Assembly (NCBI GenBank): GCA_945871915.1
Contig: CAMBXO010000001.1
Span: 186,001 to 250,000, forward strand
Length of the DNA: 64,000 nt
Direction: 5' to 3'
Origin: Singulisphaera sp. GP187
GTDB taxonomy: Bacteria > Planctomycetota > Phycisphaerae > Phycisphaerales > SM1A02
The translations under genes were made by a program, and so were the position numbers. Below are positions 37,082-46,322 of this stretch, one piece after another (positions within the stretch are counted from its first letter, which is position 1; each line of letters opens with the position of its first letter). The notes under the pieces were generated by a model. That model worked only from the letters and a program-made list of their open reading frames with translations, had not been told where the DNA came from and did not search any database.

Positions 37082-38007
37082 ATGTTGTTCAGGCGATGGT
37101 TCTTGGAATTGTTGAGGGCGTCACCGAATATTTGCCGGTGAGCAGTACCGGACACCTCATTCTTGCAGCGGCGGCCATGGGCCTTGGTGTGCAGGATGGC
37201 GCAGCCCCCAGCGCACGAGAGGTCAAGGAAGCCACCGATCGCTTTGCGGTGATTATTCAGGGCGGAGCGATTCTTGCGGTGGCTTTGATGTACTGGCCAC
37301 GCGTTCGATCCATGATTCGAGGGCTCGCCGGAGTGGCCATGCCAAGCATGCGGGATCATCACAGCCGGCATGGATTGCACTTATTTGTCCTGCTTGTCGT
37401 GGCCTTCATGCCCGCTGCGATTGTGGGAGTTCTTGCGAGCAGTTCGATCAAGTCCAGCCTGTTTGCACCCATGCCCGTCATTGGTGCCCTGATGCTTGGC
37501 GGAGTGGTGATGATCGTGCTTGCACCGTGGCACAAGAGACGGCTGAAGGCGTTTGGTGGCTCGTCCACCCTGCCATCGCATGCTGACGCATTGCTGGCTC
37601 TTTCATGGAAAGGTGCGTTGGTGATCGGATGCTTTCAGGTGGCTGCGATGTGGCCCGGAACAAGTCGAAGCATGGTGACGATTCTTGGTGGCATGGCGAT
37701 CGGATTGTCGCCGGTGGCCGCAGCGGAATTTGCATTTCTGCTTGGGCTACCAACGTTGGGTGCAGCAAGTCTGAAAGACCTTGTTGAAGGTGTTCGCGAA
37801 AGTGGCGCCGAAGCATTCTTTGCCGCGCTCGGTGGACCCCTGCCAGCCATGGTTGGATTTCTAACGGCGACCGTGAGTGCTGCAATCAGCGTGAAGTGGC
37901 TTGTGACCTATCTCGGCCGCAATACGCTGGCACTCTTTGGATGGTGGCGGATTGCAGTCGCCGGTGCCTTTGCATGGGCGATTGCCATGGGTTGGATCGC
38001 TCGATAG
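37078..38007 (+). CDS. uppP: undecaprenyl-diphosphatase UppP (BacA)
   Basis: Predicted 309-aa integral membrane protein. It recycles undecaprenyl pyrophosphate to the carrier lipid for cell-wall synthesis. EGVTEYLPVSSTGHLIL near the N-terminus and PGTSRSMVTILGGM in the second half are the two active-site motifs. There are about eight membrane helices. It overlaps ilvC by 4 nt although the pathways are unrelated. Confidence 0.95.
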   Translation: MNVVQAMVLGIVEGVTEYLPVSSTGHLILAAAAMGLGVQDGAAPSAREVKEATDRFAVIIQGGAILAVALMYWPRVRSMIRGLAGVAMPSMRDHHSRHGLHLFVLLVVAFMPAAIVGVLASSSIKSSLFAPMPVIGALMLGGVVMIVLAPWHKRRLKAFGGSSTLPSHADALLALSWKGALVIGCFQVAAMWPGTSRSMVTILGGMAIGLSPVAAAEFAFLLGLPTLGAASLKDLVEGVRESGAEAFFAALGGPLPAMVGFLTATVSAAISVKWLVTYLGRNTLALFGWWRIAVAGAFAWAIAMGWIAR

Positions 38008-38038
38008 CCCAGCAAGCGCGGGTAGCATCCCGTTCCCC

Positions 38039-38482
38039 ATGGGACAAGCCACGCTCGCGCTTCGAAACCTGCTGATCAAGGTTTCCATTTTTGTGTTGCT
38101 TGCGGCATCGCTCGCATGGGCGGTTGGCGGAACTCTGTTCGGCAGTCACCGAGTCAACTTTCCAGCCGTGGATTGGGATGGTCGTGAATGGGCCGCACAA
38201 GTCATTGGAAATGGCACCCGACCCGACCGCGTGCGATGGCGATTGCTGAGTCGCCAAGGGGAACAGCCATGGACGGTTCATCCGGTCAGCGAGAGTGGAG
38301 CGTGGCGGGATTTGCTTGGACCGATCGCCGATTCCAATGAACTCAGGCTGGCGGTTGCCACGGAATCGACCGCTGGACGAAGTTGGAAACTGATCACCTT
38401 CTCTCGCGCAACGGAAGCCCCCACCGTGACACCGCTGAGTGGGGAGCCATCCAATCGCATGTTGGTCAGCGGCGATAACTAG
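38039..38482 (+). CDS. membrane-anchored protein of unknown function
   Basis: Predicted 147 aa with one N-terminal membrane helix (LIKVSIFVLLAASLAWAVGG) and a periplasmic domain of about 110 residues (WDGREWAAQVIGNGTRPDRV region). No recognised family. It starts 31 nt after uppP and is probably on the same transcript. It converges with the ALDH7-type gene. Confidence 0.6.
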   Translation: MGQATLALRNLLIKVSIFVLLAASLAWAVGGTLFGSHRVNFPAVDWDGREWAAQVIGNGTRPDRVRWRLLSRQGEQPWTVHPVSESGAWRDLLGPIADSNELRLAVATESTAGRSWKLITFSRATEAPTVTPLSGEPSNRMLVSGDN

Positions 38483-38492
38483 TCACGACTCG

Positions 38493-40052
38493 TCACGACG
38501 TGCCGAAGGTAATCCCTTGAGCGAGTGGCAGATCGGTGCCCCAATTGATGGTGCACGTTTGGCGCCGCATGTATTGTTTCCAACTGTCGCTTCCGGATTC
38601 ACGACCGCCGCCGGTGTCCTTCTCACCACCAAATGCGCCGCCAATTTCTGCGCCACTGGTTCCAAGATTCACATTGGCAATGCCGCAATCGCTGCCTGCA
38701 TGACTTAGGAAACGCTCGGCACTTCGCACGCTGTCTGTGAAGATGGCACTGGAAAGACCCTGATCGACACCATTCTGAAGAGCGATGGCTTCATCCAAAT
38801 TTTTCACGGTCAATGCAAAGAGAATTGGCGCAAACGTTTCCTCACAACACACGGCGGGAACCTTGCCCTGTGGAGCCCGAAGAATGGTGGGCTCAACAAA
38901 GTATCCCGGCGTCTTGTCCCAACGATCCATTCCGGGAATTCCGCCGCAGAGAACGTGGCACCCTTCCTGCTGGGCTCGTTCAATGGCCGCACGCATGTCC
39001 TGACGGCTTCGAGGTGAAATCAGCGGACCCATCAGTGTTGCTTTCTCAAGCGGATCACCGATGGTGACTCGACCATAATGTTTCACCAGTTGTTCTAGGA
39101 ATTTGTCGGCGATCGATTCGTGAAGAATGAGTCGGCGGGTTGTGGTGCAACGCTGCCCAGCCGTGCCGACCGCACCAAAGAGAACCGCTCGTTCAACAAG
39201 TTTCAAATCCGCATCCGGCATCACGATGATGGCGTTGTTGCCGCCGAGTTCAAGCAGCGTTCGGCCCAGACGACCTGCAACAACCTGCCCCACTCGACGA
39301 CCCATACGGCAACTGCCTGTTGCAGAAATCAACGGAAGCCTTCGGTCAGCAACCATTCGCTCCGCGACATCGCTGTCCGTACCGATGATCAGACTAAAGA
39401 CATCTCGTGCGTCGCCGCTTGACGGTTTGAAAAGTTCCTGCTTTTTCATCACGCGTGCAGCAATTTTGTGGCAGGCGATGGCCACCAGTGGCGTAAGAAG
39501 ACTTGGCTTCCACAGCGTGGCATTTCCGCACACGCCGGCAATCATTGCGTTCCACGCCCACACTGCGGCCGGGAAATTGAAAGCCGTGATGCAACCGATC
39601 GTTCCAAGGGGATGCCACTGTTCGTACATCCGGTGGCTTGGCCGTTCGCTGTGCATGGTGAGGCCATAAAGTTGCCTTGAAAGGCCCACCGAGAAGTCGG
39701 CAATGTCAATGCACTCCTGCACTTCGCCAAGGCCTTCCGCACGGATTTTTCCGCACTCTAATGAGACCAATTCACCCAGATCGTCTTTGGCTTCTCGAAA
39801 CGCTTCGCCGATGCGTCGCACAATTTCGCCCCGCTGCGGAGCAGGCAACTGCTTCCATTGGGCGGCCACGGCCACACATCGCTGAATCGATTTCTCAAGG
39901 TCTTCCGCCGAATCCAGACGCACCGCCATCAATGGCTCGCCCGTTGCAGGATTGTCGCTGACCACGCAGTCGCTTCCTGCCTTCTCAGGGGCCACCAACC
40001 TGGCATCATCCTCTAAGCGGAGGCGTTCGAGCAATTTTGAGAGTTTGGACAT
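38493..40052 (-). CDS. ALDH7-type aldehyde dehydrogenase (aminoadipate-semialdehyde type)
   Basis: Predicted 519 aa. AFNFPAAVWAWNAMIAGVCG, FSLIIGTDSDVAERMV, ISATGSCRMGRRVGQ, LELGGNNAIIVMPD (general-base Glu), GTAGQRCTTTRRL (catalytic Cys) and NVNLGTSGAEIGGAFGGEKD are present. The C-terminal GGGRESGSDSWKQYMRRQT is typical of the antiquitin (ALDH7) group, which oxidises alpha-aminoadipate semialdehyde in lysine breakdown. No other lysine-catabolic gene is visible nearby, but a CoA-transferase subunit is divergent from it. Confidence 0.9.
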   Translation of the reverse strand: MSKLSKLLERLRLEDDARLVAPEKAGSDCVVSDNPATGEPLMAVRLDSAEDLEKSIQRCVAVAAQWKQLPAPQRGEIVRRIGEAFREAKDDLGELVSLECGKIRAEGLGEVQECIDIADFSVGLSRQLYGLTMHSERPSHRMYEQWHPLGTIGCITAFNFPAAVWAWNAMIAGVCGNATLWKPSLLTPLVAIACHKIAARVMKKQELFKPSSGDARDVFSLIIGTDSDVAERMVADRRLPLISATGSCRMGRRVGQVVAGRLGRTLLELGGNNAIIVMPDADLKLVERAVLFGAVGTAGQRCTTTRRLILHESIADKFLEQLVKHYGRVTIGDPLEKATLMGPLISPRSRQDMRAAIERAQQEGCHVLCGGIPGMDRWDKTPGYFVEPTILRAPQGKVPAVCCEETFAPILFALTVKNLDEAIALQNGVDQGLSSAIFTDSVRSAERFLSHAGSDCGIANVNLGTSGAEIGGAFGGEKDTGGGRESGSDSWKQYMRRQTCTINWGTDLPLAQGITFGTS

Positions 40053-40118
40053 TGGAGAAAGCAGAGTAACCGCGTTTCACAACTTGCCGCCACGCCCTCT
40101 CTGCCGTACAAACATCAC

Positions 40119-40781
40119 ATGCCGCTGACCCGTGACCAACTTGCCATCCGTGCATCGAAGGAACTTCGGGATGGCTTCTATGTCAATCTTGGTATTGGCA
40201 TCCCCACGCTTGTAGCCAACCATGTTCCCAAAGGCATGACCGTGTGGCTGCAGAGTGAAAATGGACTCCTTGGCATGGGAGCATTTCCAACGGACGCGAA
40301 GGTTGATGCCGACATGGTGAATGCTGGCAAGCAGACGGTGACCGGTGTGACCGGGCACAGTTTCTTTTCCAGCGCGGAGAGTTTCGGCATGATTCGAGGG
40401 GGCCACATCGACCTTGCCATCTTGGGGGCCATGGAAGTGAGTGAGGCTGGCGACTTAGCCAACTGGATGATTCCCGGCAAACTGGTCAAGGGCATGGGCG
40501 GTGCGATGGATCTGGTCGCCGGGGTCAAGCGCCGCGTCGTGGTGATGGACCACTGCAACAAAAAAGGCGAGAGCAAAGTCTTGCCCACCTGCACGCTTCC
40601 GCTCACGGGTCTGAGTTGCGTGGATTTGCTCATCACCGATTTGTGTGTGATGGAATTTGACCGAGGACGAAATCTGTTTCGCCTGCTTGAAGTTGCAGAC
40701 GGCGTGACCGTGGATGAAGTCAAAGCAAAAACCAAGGCGGCCATCCTGGTCGACCGCCCCGTCCAACCGGTTTCTCTGTAG
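40119..40781 (+). CDS. 3-oxoacid CoA-transferase subunit B
   Basis: Predicted 220 aa. YVNLGIGIPTLVANHVPKGM, the catalytic-Glu motif QSENGLLGMG and VMDHCNKKGESKVLPTCTLP identify the beta subunit of acetoacetate/succinyl-CoA transferases (ScoB/AtoA). These enzymes normally need subunit A, encoded next to it; here the neighbours are an aldehyde dehydrogenase and fliA, both on the other strand. Subunit A must be elsewhere or missing. It moves CoA between acids in ketone-body, lysine or butyrate metabolism. Confidence 0.9.
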   Translation: MPLTRDQLAIRASKELRDGFYVNLGIGIPTLVANHVPKGMTVWLQSENGLLGMGAFPTDAKVDADMVNAGKQTVTGVTGHSFFSSAESFGMIRGGHIDLAILGAMEVSEAGDLANWMIPGKLVKGMGGAMDLVAGVKRRVVVMDHCNKKGESKVLPTCTLPLTGLSCVDLLITDLCVMEFDRGRNLFRLLEVADGVTVDEVKAKTKAAILVDRPVQPVSL

Positions 40782-40786
40782 CGGTT

Positions 40787-41725
40787 CTACAGTTCCTTGA
40801 CGCGGTGTTTCATCTGCGCTTTGAGCCGCATAATGATGGAACTGTGCATTTGGCTCACGCGGCTCTCAGAGAGGTCGAGCGTGAGTCCGATTTCTTTCAT
40901 CGTCATCTCTTCGTAGTAATACAGAATCAGAATCAGGCGTTCAGCGCGACTCAGCCCTTTGGTGAGCAAGGCTTGGACATCATTGCGATGCAGCCGATCG
41001 AGTGGCCGATCCTGCCGGGCATCTTCGATGACATCCACTTCGCGGTTTTCTTTGCCCGCATCATTGTCGTTCCACTTGCGGTGCATGCTCACCACGCTGA
41101 CCGGGCGACTGTCACGACTCAATTTCTCAAACTCTTCAGGCGGAACGTTGAGACGCTTGGCAACCTCGGCGTCGGTGGCGCGATTGCCTTCTTCCATTTC
41201 AATGGTCTTGCGAACGCGCTCTAACTTGGCGGTACGACTTCGAACCAGTCGCGGAACCCAATCCATGGCACGGAGTTCGTCGAAGATGGCTCCACGGATG
41301 CGCTGGGCGCAATAGGTTTCAAACTTCACTCCACGATCCGGGTCAAAGGCGTCAATGGCATCCATAAGCCCAAAGAGCCCGGCACTCATCAAATCCTCGA
41401 CATCCACCTCGCTTGGAAGGCGTTTATGCAGTCTTTCGGCTGTAAATCGAACCACATCGAGATACCGCTCGATGAGGCGATTTCGCATGGCCTGCTTGGA
41501 AACCGTCTCCGGTGGCAGCGCTCCGTAGCAACGCCATGCCGCGTCGATGGCCTCCGGCGTGTCCATGGGCATGGTTTCGGGGGATGGCTTGGCGGCCACT
41601 TTGCTACGGCGTACTGCCCCCACTGACTTGCGGGCAACCGAGGACAAAGCAGCAGATTTTGCCTTGTTTCCTTCGACGTGCGAAGTGCGTGCGTTTGAAC
41701 GGGAAGTTATGCCTGCCTTGGACAT
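40787..41725 (-). CDS. fliA: FliA/WhiG-type flagellar sigma factor
   Basis: Predicted 312-aa sigma-28. Region 2 has SEVDVEDLMSAGLFGLMDAI, DRGVKFETYCAQRIRGAIFDELR and MDWVPRLVRSR. Region 3 and region 4 follow, with helix-turn-helix MTMKEIGLTLDLSESRVSQM. The N-terminal ~70 residues are basic and not conserved. AAGGAG lies 7 nt before the ATG. It is downstream of flhF, separated from it by two perfect hairpins. It likely directs late flagellar genes. Its 3' end is 5 nt from the CoA-transferase stop. Confidence 0.93.
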   Translation of the reverse strand: MSKAGITSRSNARTSHVEGNKAKSAALSSVARKSVGAVRRSKVAAKPSPETMPMDTPEAIDAAWRCYGALPPETVSKQAMRNRLIERYLDVVRFTAERLHKRLPSEVDVEDLMSAGLFGLMDAIDAFDPDRGVKFETYCAQRIRGAIFDELRAMDWVPRLVRSRTAKLERVRKTIEMEEGNRATDAEVAKRLNVPPEEFEKLSRDSRPVSVVSMHRKWNDNDAGKENREVDVIEDARQDRPLDRLHRNDVQALLTKGLSRAERLILILYYYEEMTMKEIGLTLDLSESRVSQMHSSIIMRLKAQMKHRVKEL

Positions 41726-41755
41726 GCGGTCGCTCCTTGACCAACATCCTTGAAC

Positions 41756-41802
41756 GAAGGCGACGGCGTCGCCTTCAGGAAACCACGAGCCTCATGCTCG
41801 TG
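41756..41802. promoter_or_regulatory. two tandem hairpins between flhF and fliA
   Basis: GAAGGCGAC/GTCGCCTTC (41756-41776) is a perfect 9-bp stem with a 3-nt loop. CACGAGC/GCTCGTG (41784-41802) is a perfect 7-bp stem with a 5-nt loop. Both lie in the fliA leader, within 80 nt of its start. There is no T tract. They could end the flhF message partly or control fliA translation. The remaining gap to 41898 is plain. Confidence 0.5.
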
Positions 41803-41898
41803 AACCTCATGCGCCGAATCCTTGGCAACATGATGTTGGCGGCAGTCTAACCGCTTACCAGCGCGATGCAAGCACTAGCGCAAGCAATACTGAAAAAA

Positions 41899-42834
41899 TT
41901 ATGAACGGGCGCCGAGTCGATCCGTGGCGCGATCGACCCATTCTTGCGAGGCCGGCGAGAGGTCCCCGATCTCAGAAGTTCCATGTGTCACCCACGCGAA
42001 CGCTAGCCCTGAAGCCGCAATGGCCCCAATGGCTGGCTCCAGTCGCGCCGCAAGATCCACTCGGCTCAGCACAATGTGTGTTGCACCCATTCTGGAATAC
42101 ACCTGCAGTTGGCGTTCAAGCGCGACCGCATCGGCGTCGGCTGCTAGGACGGCAAAGGTGACCGTTGCAGCAAGGCACTCAAGCGATCGAGCTTGTGCAA
42201 CAAGGCGATCCCCATCGCGTGGGCCAATACCAGGAAAGTCAACAAGTAACAGCGATCGGTGACCGAGCCATGCCGCTGTTTCTGCAAGGGAAGCAGCTGA
42301 AATCGCTGCGTGCATGGGCAAACCTGTTGCGTCGGCAAATGAACGCAAGTCATGCGCATGCGTTTCATCGCCCGCGGAAATCAGACCAATGGTGCATCGA
42401 TCTCTGCCTTGAAATCTTTGAGCCAGTCCTGCCACCACGCGGGTGACGCCGCTTCCTGGTGATCCAACAAATGCCCAAACGGCTTGGCCTGCCGGATTCG
42501 GTTGAGGCGTTGCAAGAACCACATGTGAATCGCTCTGAGTGGAGGTCGGTGGCTCGATTGGAGTGCGGTGTGTTGCACGGTGATCAGGTTGATGCAGTGT
42601 TGAACCATGATGACCGCTGGCCTGCAGTCCATTGACGCATGCAAGCAGTCGTAAACGCGCTCGTTCCCGTGAAAGACTGACTCGAATGGGCCGAAGCGCA
42701 AGTTCCACCGGCGAACCAAATCCATTTCGAAGTCGCTTCCAACCGACAATTTCGAATCCGCCAGGGAATCGATGGTGAGCTTGTTGCAGGGCGTGTCGTT
42801 CCGAGCGACCAAAGCAGCGCGTAGGTTCCGTCAC
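41899..42834 (-). CDS. flhF: FlhF-like protein with degenerate nucleotide-binding site
   Basis: Predicted 311 aa from a GTG with AAGGAG 6 nt upstream. In position and layout it is FlhF (an SRP-type GTPase that places the flagellum at the pole): an N-terminal B-like domain, a Pro-rich linker (about 90-115), then an NG-like domain. The P-loop reads GSPGSGVT at residues 124-131, so the essential Lys is Val. The D-T-A-G-like motif is LVDFPG (197-202) and the T-K-x-D motif is SRVD (257-260). GTP hydrolysis is doubtful. It may be a non-catalytic placing factor. Confidence 0.72.
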   Translation of the reverse strand: MTEPTRCFGRSERHALQQAHHRFPGGFEIVGWKRLRNGFGSPVELALRPIRVSLSRERARLRLLACVNGLQASGHHGSTLHQPDHRATHRTPIEPPTSTQSDSHVVLATPQPNPAGQAVWAFVGSPGSGVTRVVAGLAQRFQGRDRCTIGLISAGDETHAHDLRSFADATGLPMHAAISAASLAETAAWLGHRSLLLVDFPGIGPRDGDRLVAQARSLECLAATVTFAVLAADADAVALERQLQVYSRMGATHIVLSRVDLAARLEPAIGAIAASGLAFAWVTHGTSEIGDLSPASQEWVDRATDRLGARS

Positions 42835-42844
42835 AGCTTCTCCT

Positions 42845-44887
42845 TCAAGGTGTGGATGTATCGACCGTTTCCATGCGGACTTCGCAATCATGGGGAATTT
42901 CACTCTGCCCCAAGACTGCAACATCCCCCAAGCGTCCCCGAAGTGCCCGGCTCACCATGCCTCGCATGCGATCAGGCGTTACCACAACTGCGGGAACACC
43001 TCGCTGCAATAATCGGCGAAGCCCCGGTGCGGCGCTGCGCACTAACAGTTCGGCGATCGCTGCATCGGGCACCACGCTTCGTTGCGCGGCGCGAGTGGCC
43101 TCGTCACCGGTCAGTGCTTCCGCACCAATCCACACGGCGTCGATCGAGCGTGACGACGCATTGGCCTGCCGCAAGAGTCGCTCACAGAGTTCACGCGCAC
43201 CGGTCACACGAGCCTTTCGCATGGCCTCGTCAAGATCATTGGAATCCGTGCCATGAATCGCCTCGGCAATTCGTTCAAGATCGCGAATGGGAAGTCCTTC
43301 CCGCAACATTCCCTGCAGCACATCGCGGAGTCGATCAAGTGGCCATGCTGGCGCGGAGATCAGTTCCGCCGCACGCGGTGCTTGACGCTTGAGCCGATCA
43401 AGCATGCGGGCAGTTTCCTCAACAGAGAGCAATTCCCACGCTCTTTTTCGCAGAACTTCGAGCAAGTGAGAGGCCAAGGCGCCACCAGCATTGGCAACCG
43501 CCATACCACCGGCCTCAAGTTCGGCGCGGCGAGCGGGGTCGGTCCACACGGCTGGCAATCCAAAGGCCGGTTCCGTAGTGGCTTCCCCGTCAACCGCTGG
43601 CGTTCCACCTCGCGGATCCATGGCCAACACCAAATCCGGTCGCAGCGAACCTGCTCCGGCGACCGCATCTCGAAAGCGAATGCAATAGGACTGAGGGGGC
43701 AGCGATGCATCGTCACGAATTCGAACCGACGGCACCAACACGCCCAGCTCCTGTGCGAGGCGCCGCCGAATTCCTGCAACCCGTTCCAGCAATCCATCGG
43801 GTTCATCAGACGCCAGTGACAAGAGGCCAAGTCCAAGGTCGATCGAGAGTGGTTCAACCACGAGCGCATCCTCGATGGCCTCGGCTTGTCGATGCTGCGA
43901 AGGCAAGGCCCGATTGGCCGCCTGGTGCACTCGACCAGTCCACACGGCAGCACCGGCAAGAATTCCCGCCGCAGTTAACAAGGGAAACGCCGGTAAGGGC
44001 GAAAATGCAAGTGCCGTAAGCAAACCGGCCACCAGCCACAGCGCAGCGGGGCGCGCAGAAAGTTGCCGAGGGATTTCTTGCGCAAGCGTCTCGCCACTGG
44101 CCGCTTTGGCGCACACAAGACCGCTTGCGGTGGCAACAAGAAACGCCGGGATCTGCGTCACCAAGCCATCTCCAACTGCAAGCAAGGCAAAGGTTCGCAA
44201 ACTCTCGCCAGCCGACCATCCTTTTTGAAGCATGCCGACAAGAAATCCGCCGCAGATGTTGACCACCACGATCACCAATCCGGCCACGGCATCGCCTCGC
44301 ACAAATCGCCCGGCGCCATCCATCGCGCCGTGAAAGTCTGCCTCACGCAAAAGTTCATCGCGTCTCTTTTTAGCCTCATGGGCATCAATTGCGCCACTGG
44401 CCAGATCGGCATCCACCGCCATCTGCCGACCCGGTAGAGCATCCAGTGCAAATCGAGCGGCCACTTCGGCCATGCGCACGGATCCACGGGTGACCACCAC
44501 AAATTGCACCACCACCAGCATTCCAAAAACGCTCAGACCCACCATCGGGTTTCGCGCGGCCGCCAACACTCCAAACGACTCAATGATGTGACCCGCACTC
44601 TCGGCGGCTGCAGCTGGAGAGGCCGCATCGGTACCCAGAATCAATCGCGTGCTTGCAACATTGAGCCCCAGTCGCAGAAGTGTTGTAGCCAGAACCAATG
44701 CAGGAAACACGCTGAAATCAAGCGGTTTGCGCATGCCAGCGGCGGTGGCCAACACCACGCCACTGAGGGCAAAGTTGATCGCAATCAGCGTGTCCATGGC
44801 CCATGGCGGCAACGGCAGAACAAGCATGGCCACAAGTCCAACAAACAGGCCGGGCACCAACCATTCAAATCGGGTGGAGCGTCGCAC
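42845..44887 (-). CDS. flhA: flagellar biosynthesis protein FlhA
   Basis: Predicted 680 aa. About eight N-terminal membrane helices come first (WLVPGLFVGLVAMLVLPLPP onward), with the FHIPEP-type stretch PLDFSVFPALVLATTLLRLG and the loop VDADLASGAIDAHEAKKRRDE. The large cytoplasmic domain that docks export chaperones follows (about 340-680). It is the main export-gate subunit. I start at GTG 44887, which overlaps the flhB stop (TAGTG); an upstream TTG would add five residues. Confidence 0.95.
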   Translation of the reverse strand: MRRSTRFEWLVPGLFVGLVAMLVLPLPPWAMDTLIAINFALSGVVLATAAGMRKPLDFSVFPALVLATTLLRLGLNVASTRLILGTDAASPAAAAESAGHIIESFGVLAAARNPMVGLSVFGMLVVVQFVVVTRGSVRMAEVAARFALDALPGRQMAVDADLASGAIDAHEAKKRRDELLREADFHGAMDGAGRFVRGDAVAGLVIVVVNICGGFLVGMLQKGWSAGESLRTFALLAVGDGLVTQIPAFLVATASGLVCAKAASGETLAQEIPRQLSARPAALWLVAGLLTALAFSPLPAFPLLTAAGILAGAAVWTGRVHQAANRALPSQHRQAEAIEDALVVEPLSIDLGLGLLSLASDEPDGLLERVAGIRRRLAQELGVLVPSVRIRDDASLPPQSYCIRFRDAVAGAGSLRPDLVLAMDPRGGTPAVDGEATTEPAFGLPAVWTDPARRAELEAGGMAVANAGGALASHLLEVLRKRAWELLSVEETARMLDRLKRQAPRAAELISAPAWPLDRLRDVLQGMLREGLPIRDLERIAEAIHGTDSNDLDEAMRKARVTGARELCERLLRQANASSRSIDAVWIGAEALTGDEATRAAQRSVVPDAAIAELLVRSAAPGLRRLLQRGVPAVVVTPDRMRGMVSRALRGRLGDVAVLGQSEIPHDCEVRMETVDTSTP

Positions 44888-45588
44888 TATGCAAGCCTCC
44901 AACGAATGCGCCGGCGTGGATGACGAGACCGCGACGACTCGGAAGTCTGTGCTTCGTCGCGAGCTTCGCCGTGGGTCAACCGAAGCGTGCGGTCAAACGC
45001 ATGGATCGCCAGTCTCATCTGCAACAACCCAAGCACCAATGCGACGACCAATGCACCAAGCGTGACCGCACCAAGAAACGCTCCAACGATCCACAGACCG
45101 TCTGCCATTGAACGGTCTCCAATGGTTGCAAGCCTTGGCAACCATGGGGCGGCCATCAGCACTCCGCCGCCGAGCGAAGCCACGGCAAGAATCCACCCAC
45201 CAATCGCACCGCGGCAGCGAGTGAGAAGCCCGGGCTTTCTTGAACGCCGCCACGCACCGATGCGGATCCAGCCACCATGTGCAATGGCATGACCAAAGAT
45301 CACGGCCGCCAGAACCGTTGCACTGCAGATCATGGCTGGAATCCAGACGCTTTCCATCAATGTGCTGAATCCGTTGACGGATCGCAACTTCAGCGATTCC
45401 TGAAACCAACTCTTGGCCTGGATCGACATGGGCCCCGCTGCAATCGAAAGCAATCCCAGTGCCAGTAGACCGCTGACCGCCGACGCTAACCATGTTGCTC
45501 TGGGACCGTGGCCCGCTTCAACCGTGCGCTGTTTGAGGGCTGGTGATGCTTCAATCACCCGATCGTCTTGGAGATCAAATGGATTCAC
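44887..45588 (-). CDS. flhB: flagellar export protein FlhB, lacking the C-terminal switch domain
   Basis: Predicted 233 aa; ordinary FlhB has 350-380. The four membrane helices are there (from TWLASAVSGLLALGLLSIAA to LGALVVALVLGLLQMRLAI), and the cytoplasmic linker FDRTLRLTHGEARDEAQTSE matches the usual region after helix 4. The protein then stops at RIRWRLA, exactly where the cytoplasmic domain with the self-cleaving N-P-T-H should begin. No continuation is found in another frame, as flhA starts on the stop codon. The GTG start overlaps fliR. Either the domain is encoded elsewhere or this export gate works without it. Confidence 0.8.
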   Translation of the reverse strand: MNPFDLQDDRVIEASPALKQRTVEAGHGPRATWLASAVSGLLALGLLSIAAGPMSIQAKSWFQESLKLRSVNGFSTLMESVWIPAMICSATVLAAVIFGHAIAHGGWIRIGAWRRSRKPGLLTRCRGAIGGWILAVASLGGGVLMAAPWLPRLATIGDRSMADGLWIVGAFLGAVTLGALVVALVLGLLQMRLAIHAFDRTLRLTHGEARDEAQTSESSRSRHPRRRIRWRLA

Positions 45589-46322
45589 CAAATATTTCCT
45601 CCGGGAATCCTCTGCATCAGATTCTGAACCAAATCAGATTGAGCCGTCCACGCCGTGCCAATTGCCGCGGTCATCATGCCAAGGCCCATGGCAGCGCGCG
45701 CACCAAAGCCGCCCGCAAGCGTCATGGTTTGCGGCGCCGCTCGCACCACCACACCACCGAGTGCGGCCCCCGCAAGCGAAATCGCCAACACAGGAAGGCA
45801 CACGCGCACGCCAACATGCATCGCGGCGTCGATGGCTCTGGCCACGCCATCAGCACTCGAAACCCACATGCTTCCATCGTTCGGCTGCGATCTCGCAGCG
45901 GCCAGCGCCACGCTTTCCACACCTCCAATGGAAACAAAGATCACCGCAGCAGCCCAGCCCATCAGATTTTCGGCAGCGTTGGATTCGTCCATGCGAGCAG
46001 GCCCATAGGAATCAGCCATCGCCAGACCCATTTGCTCGCCCGCAAGTCGACCCATCAATCGCAACGCCTCGGTTGCCGCCGCCGCAATCAATCCGATGAC
46101 GCACCCCGCCATCCATTCAAGTGGAGCCCACATCCACCACGGGCCCTCCGGCATCGGCGCGTCGGCGCCTAACGGGATGGCAATGCAACCCGCCGCGCCC
46201 GCAAGCACCAGCCGTAACGACATGGGCATCATGGTGAAGGCCGGTGCAGTCAACACCGCTCCGCTCACGCGAAGGACCGCCGGAAGTGCAGGCACCAAAA
46301 GTTCGATTGATGGGGCGACCAT
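45585..46322 (-). CDS. fliR: flagellar export protein FliR
   Basis: Predicted 245-aa membrane protein with about six helices, built almost only of Ala, Gly, Val, Leu and Met. PSIELLVPALPAVLRVSGAV is the N-terminal helix and LMGRLAGEQMGLAMA is the cytoplasmic loop typical of FliR. It forms the export gate with FliP and FliQ. ATG overlaps the fliQ stop by one base (TAATG); the end overlaps flhB by 4 nt. Confidence 0.87.
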   Translation of the reverse strand: MVAPSIELLVPALPAVLRVSGAVLTAPAFTMMPMSLRLVLAGAAGCIAIPLGADAPMPEGPWWMWAPLEWMAGCVIGLIAAAATEALRLMGRLAGEQMGLAMADSYGPARMDESNAAENLMGWAAAVIFVSIGGVESVALAAARSQPNDGSMWVSSADGVARAIDAAMHVGVRVCLPVLAISLAGAALGGVVVRAAPQTMTLAGGFGARAAMGLGMMTAAIGTAWTAQSDLVQNLMQRIPGGNIW

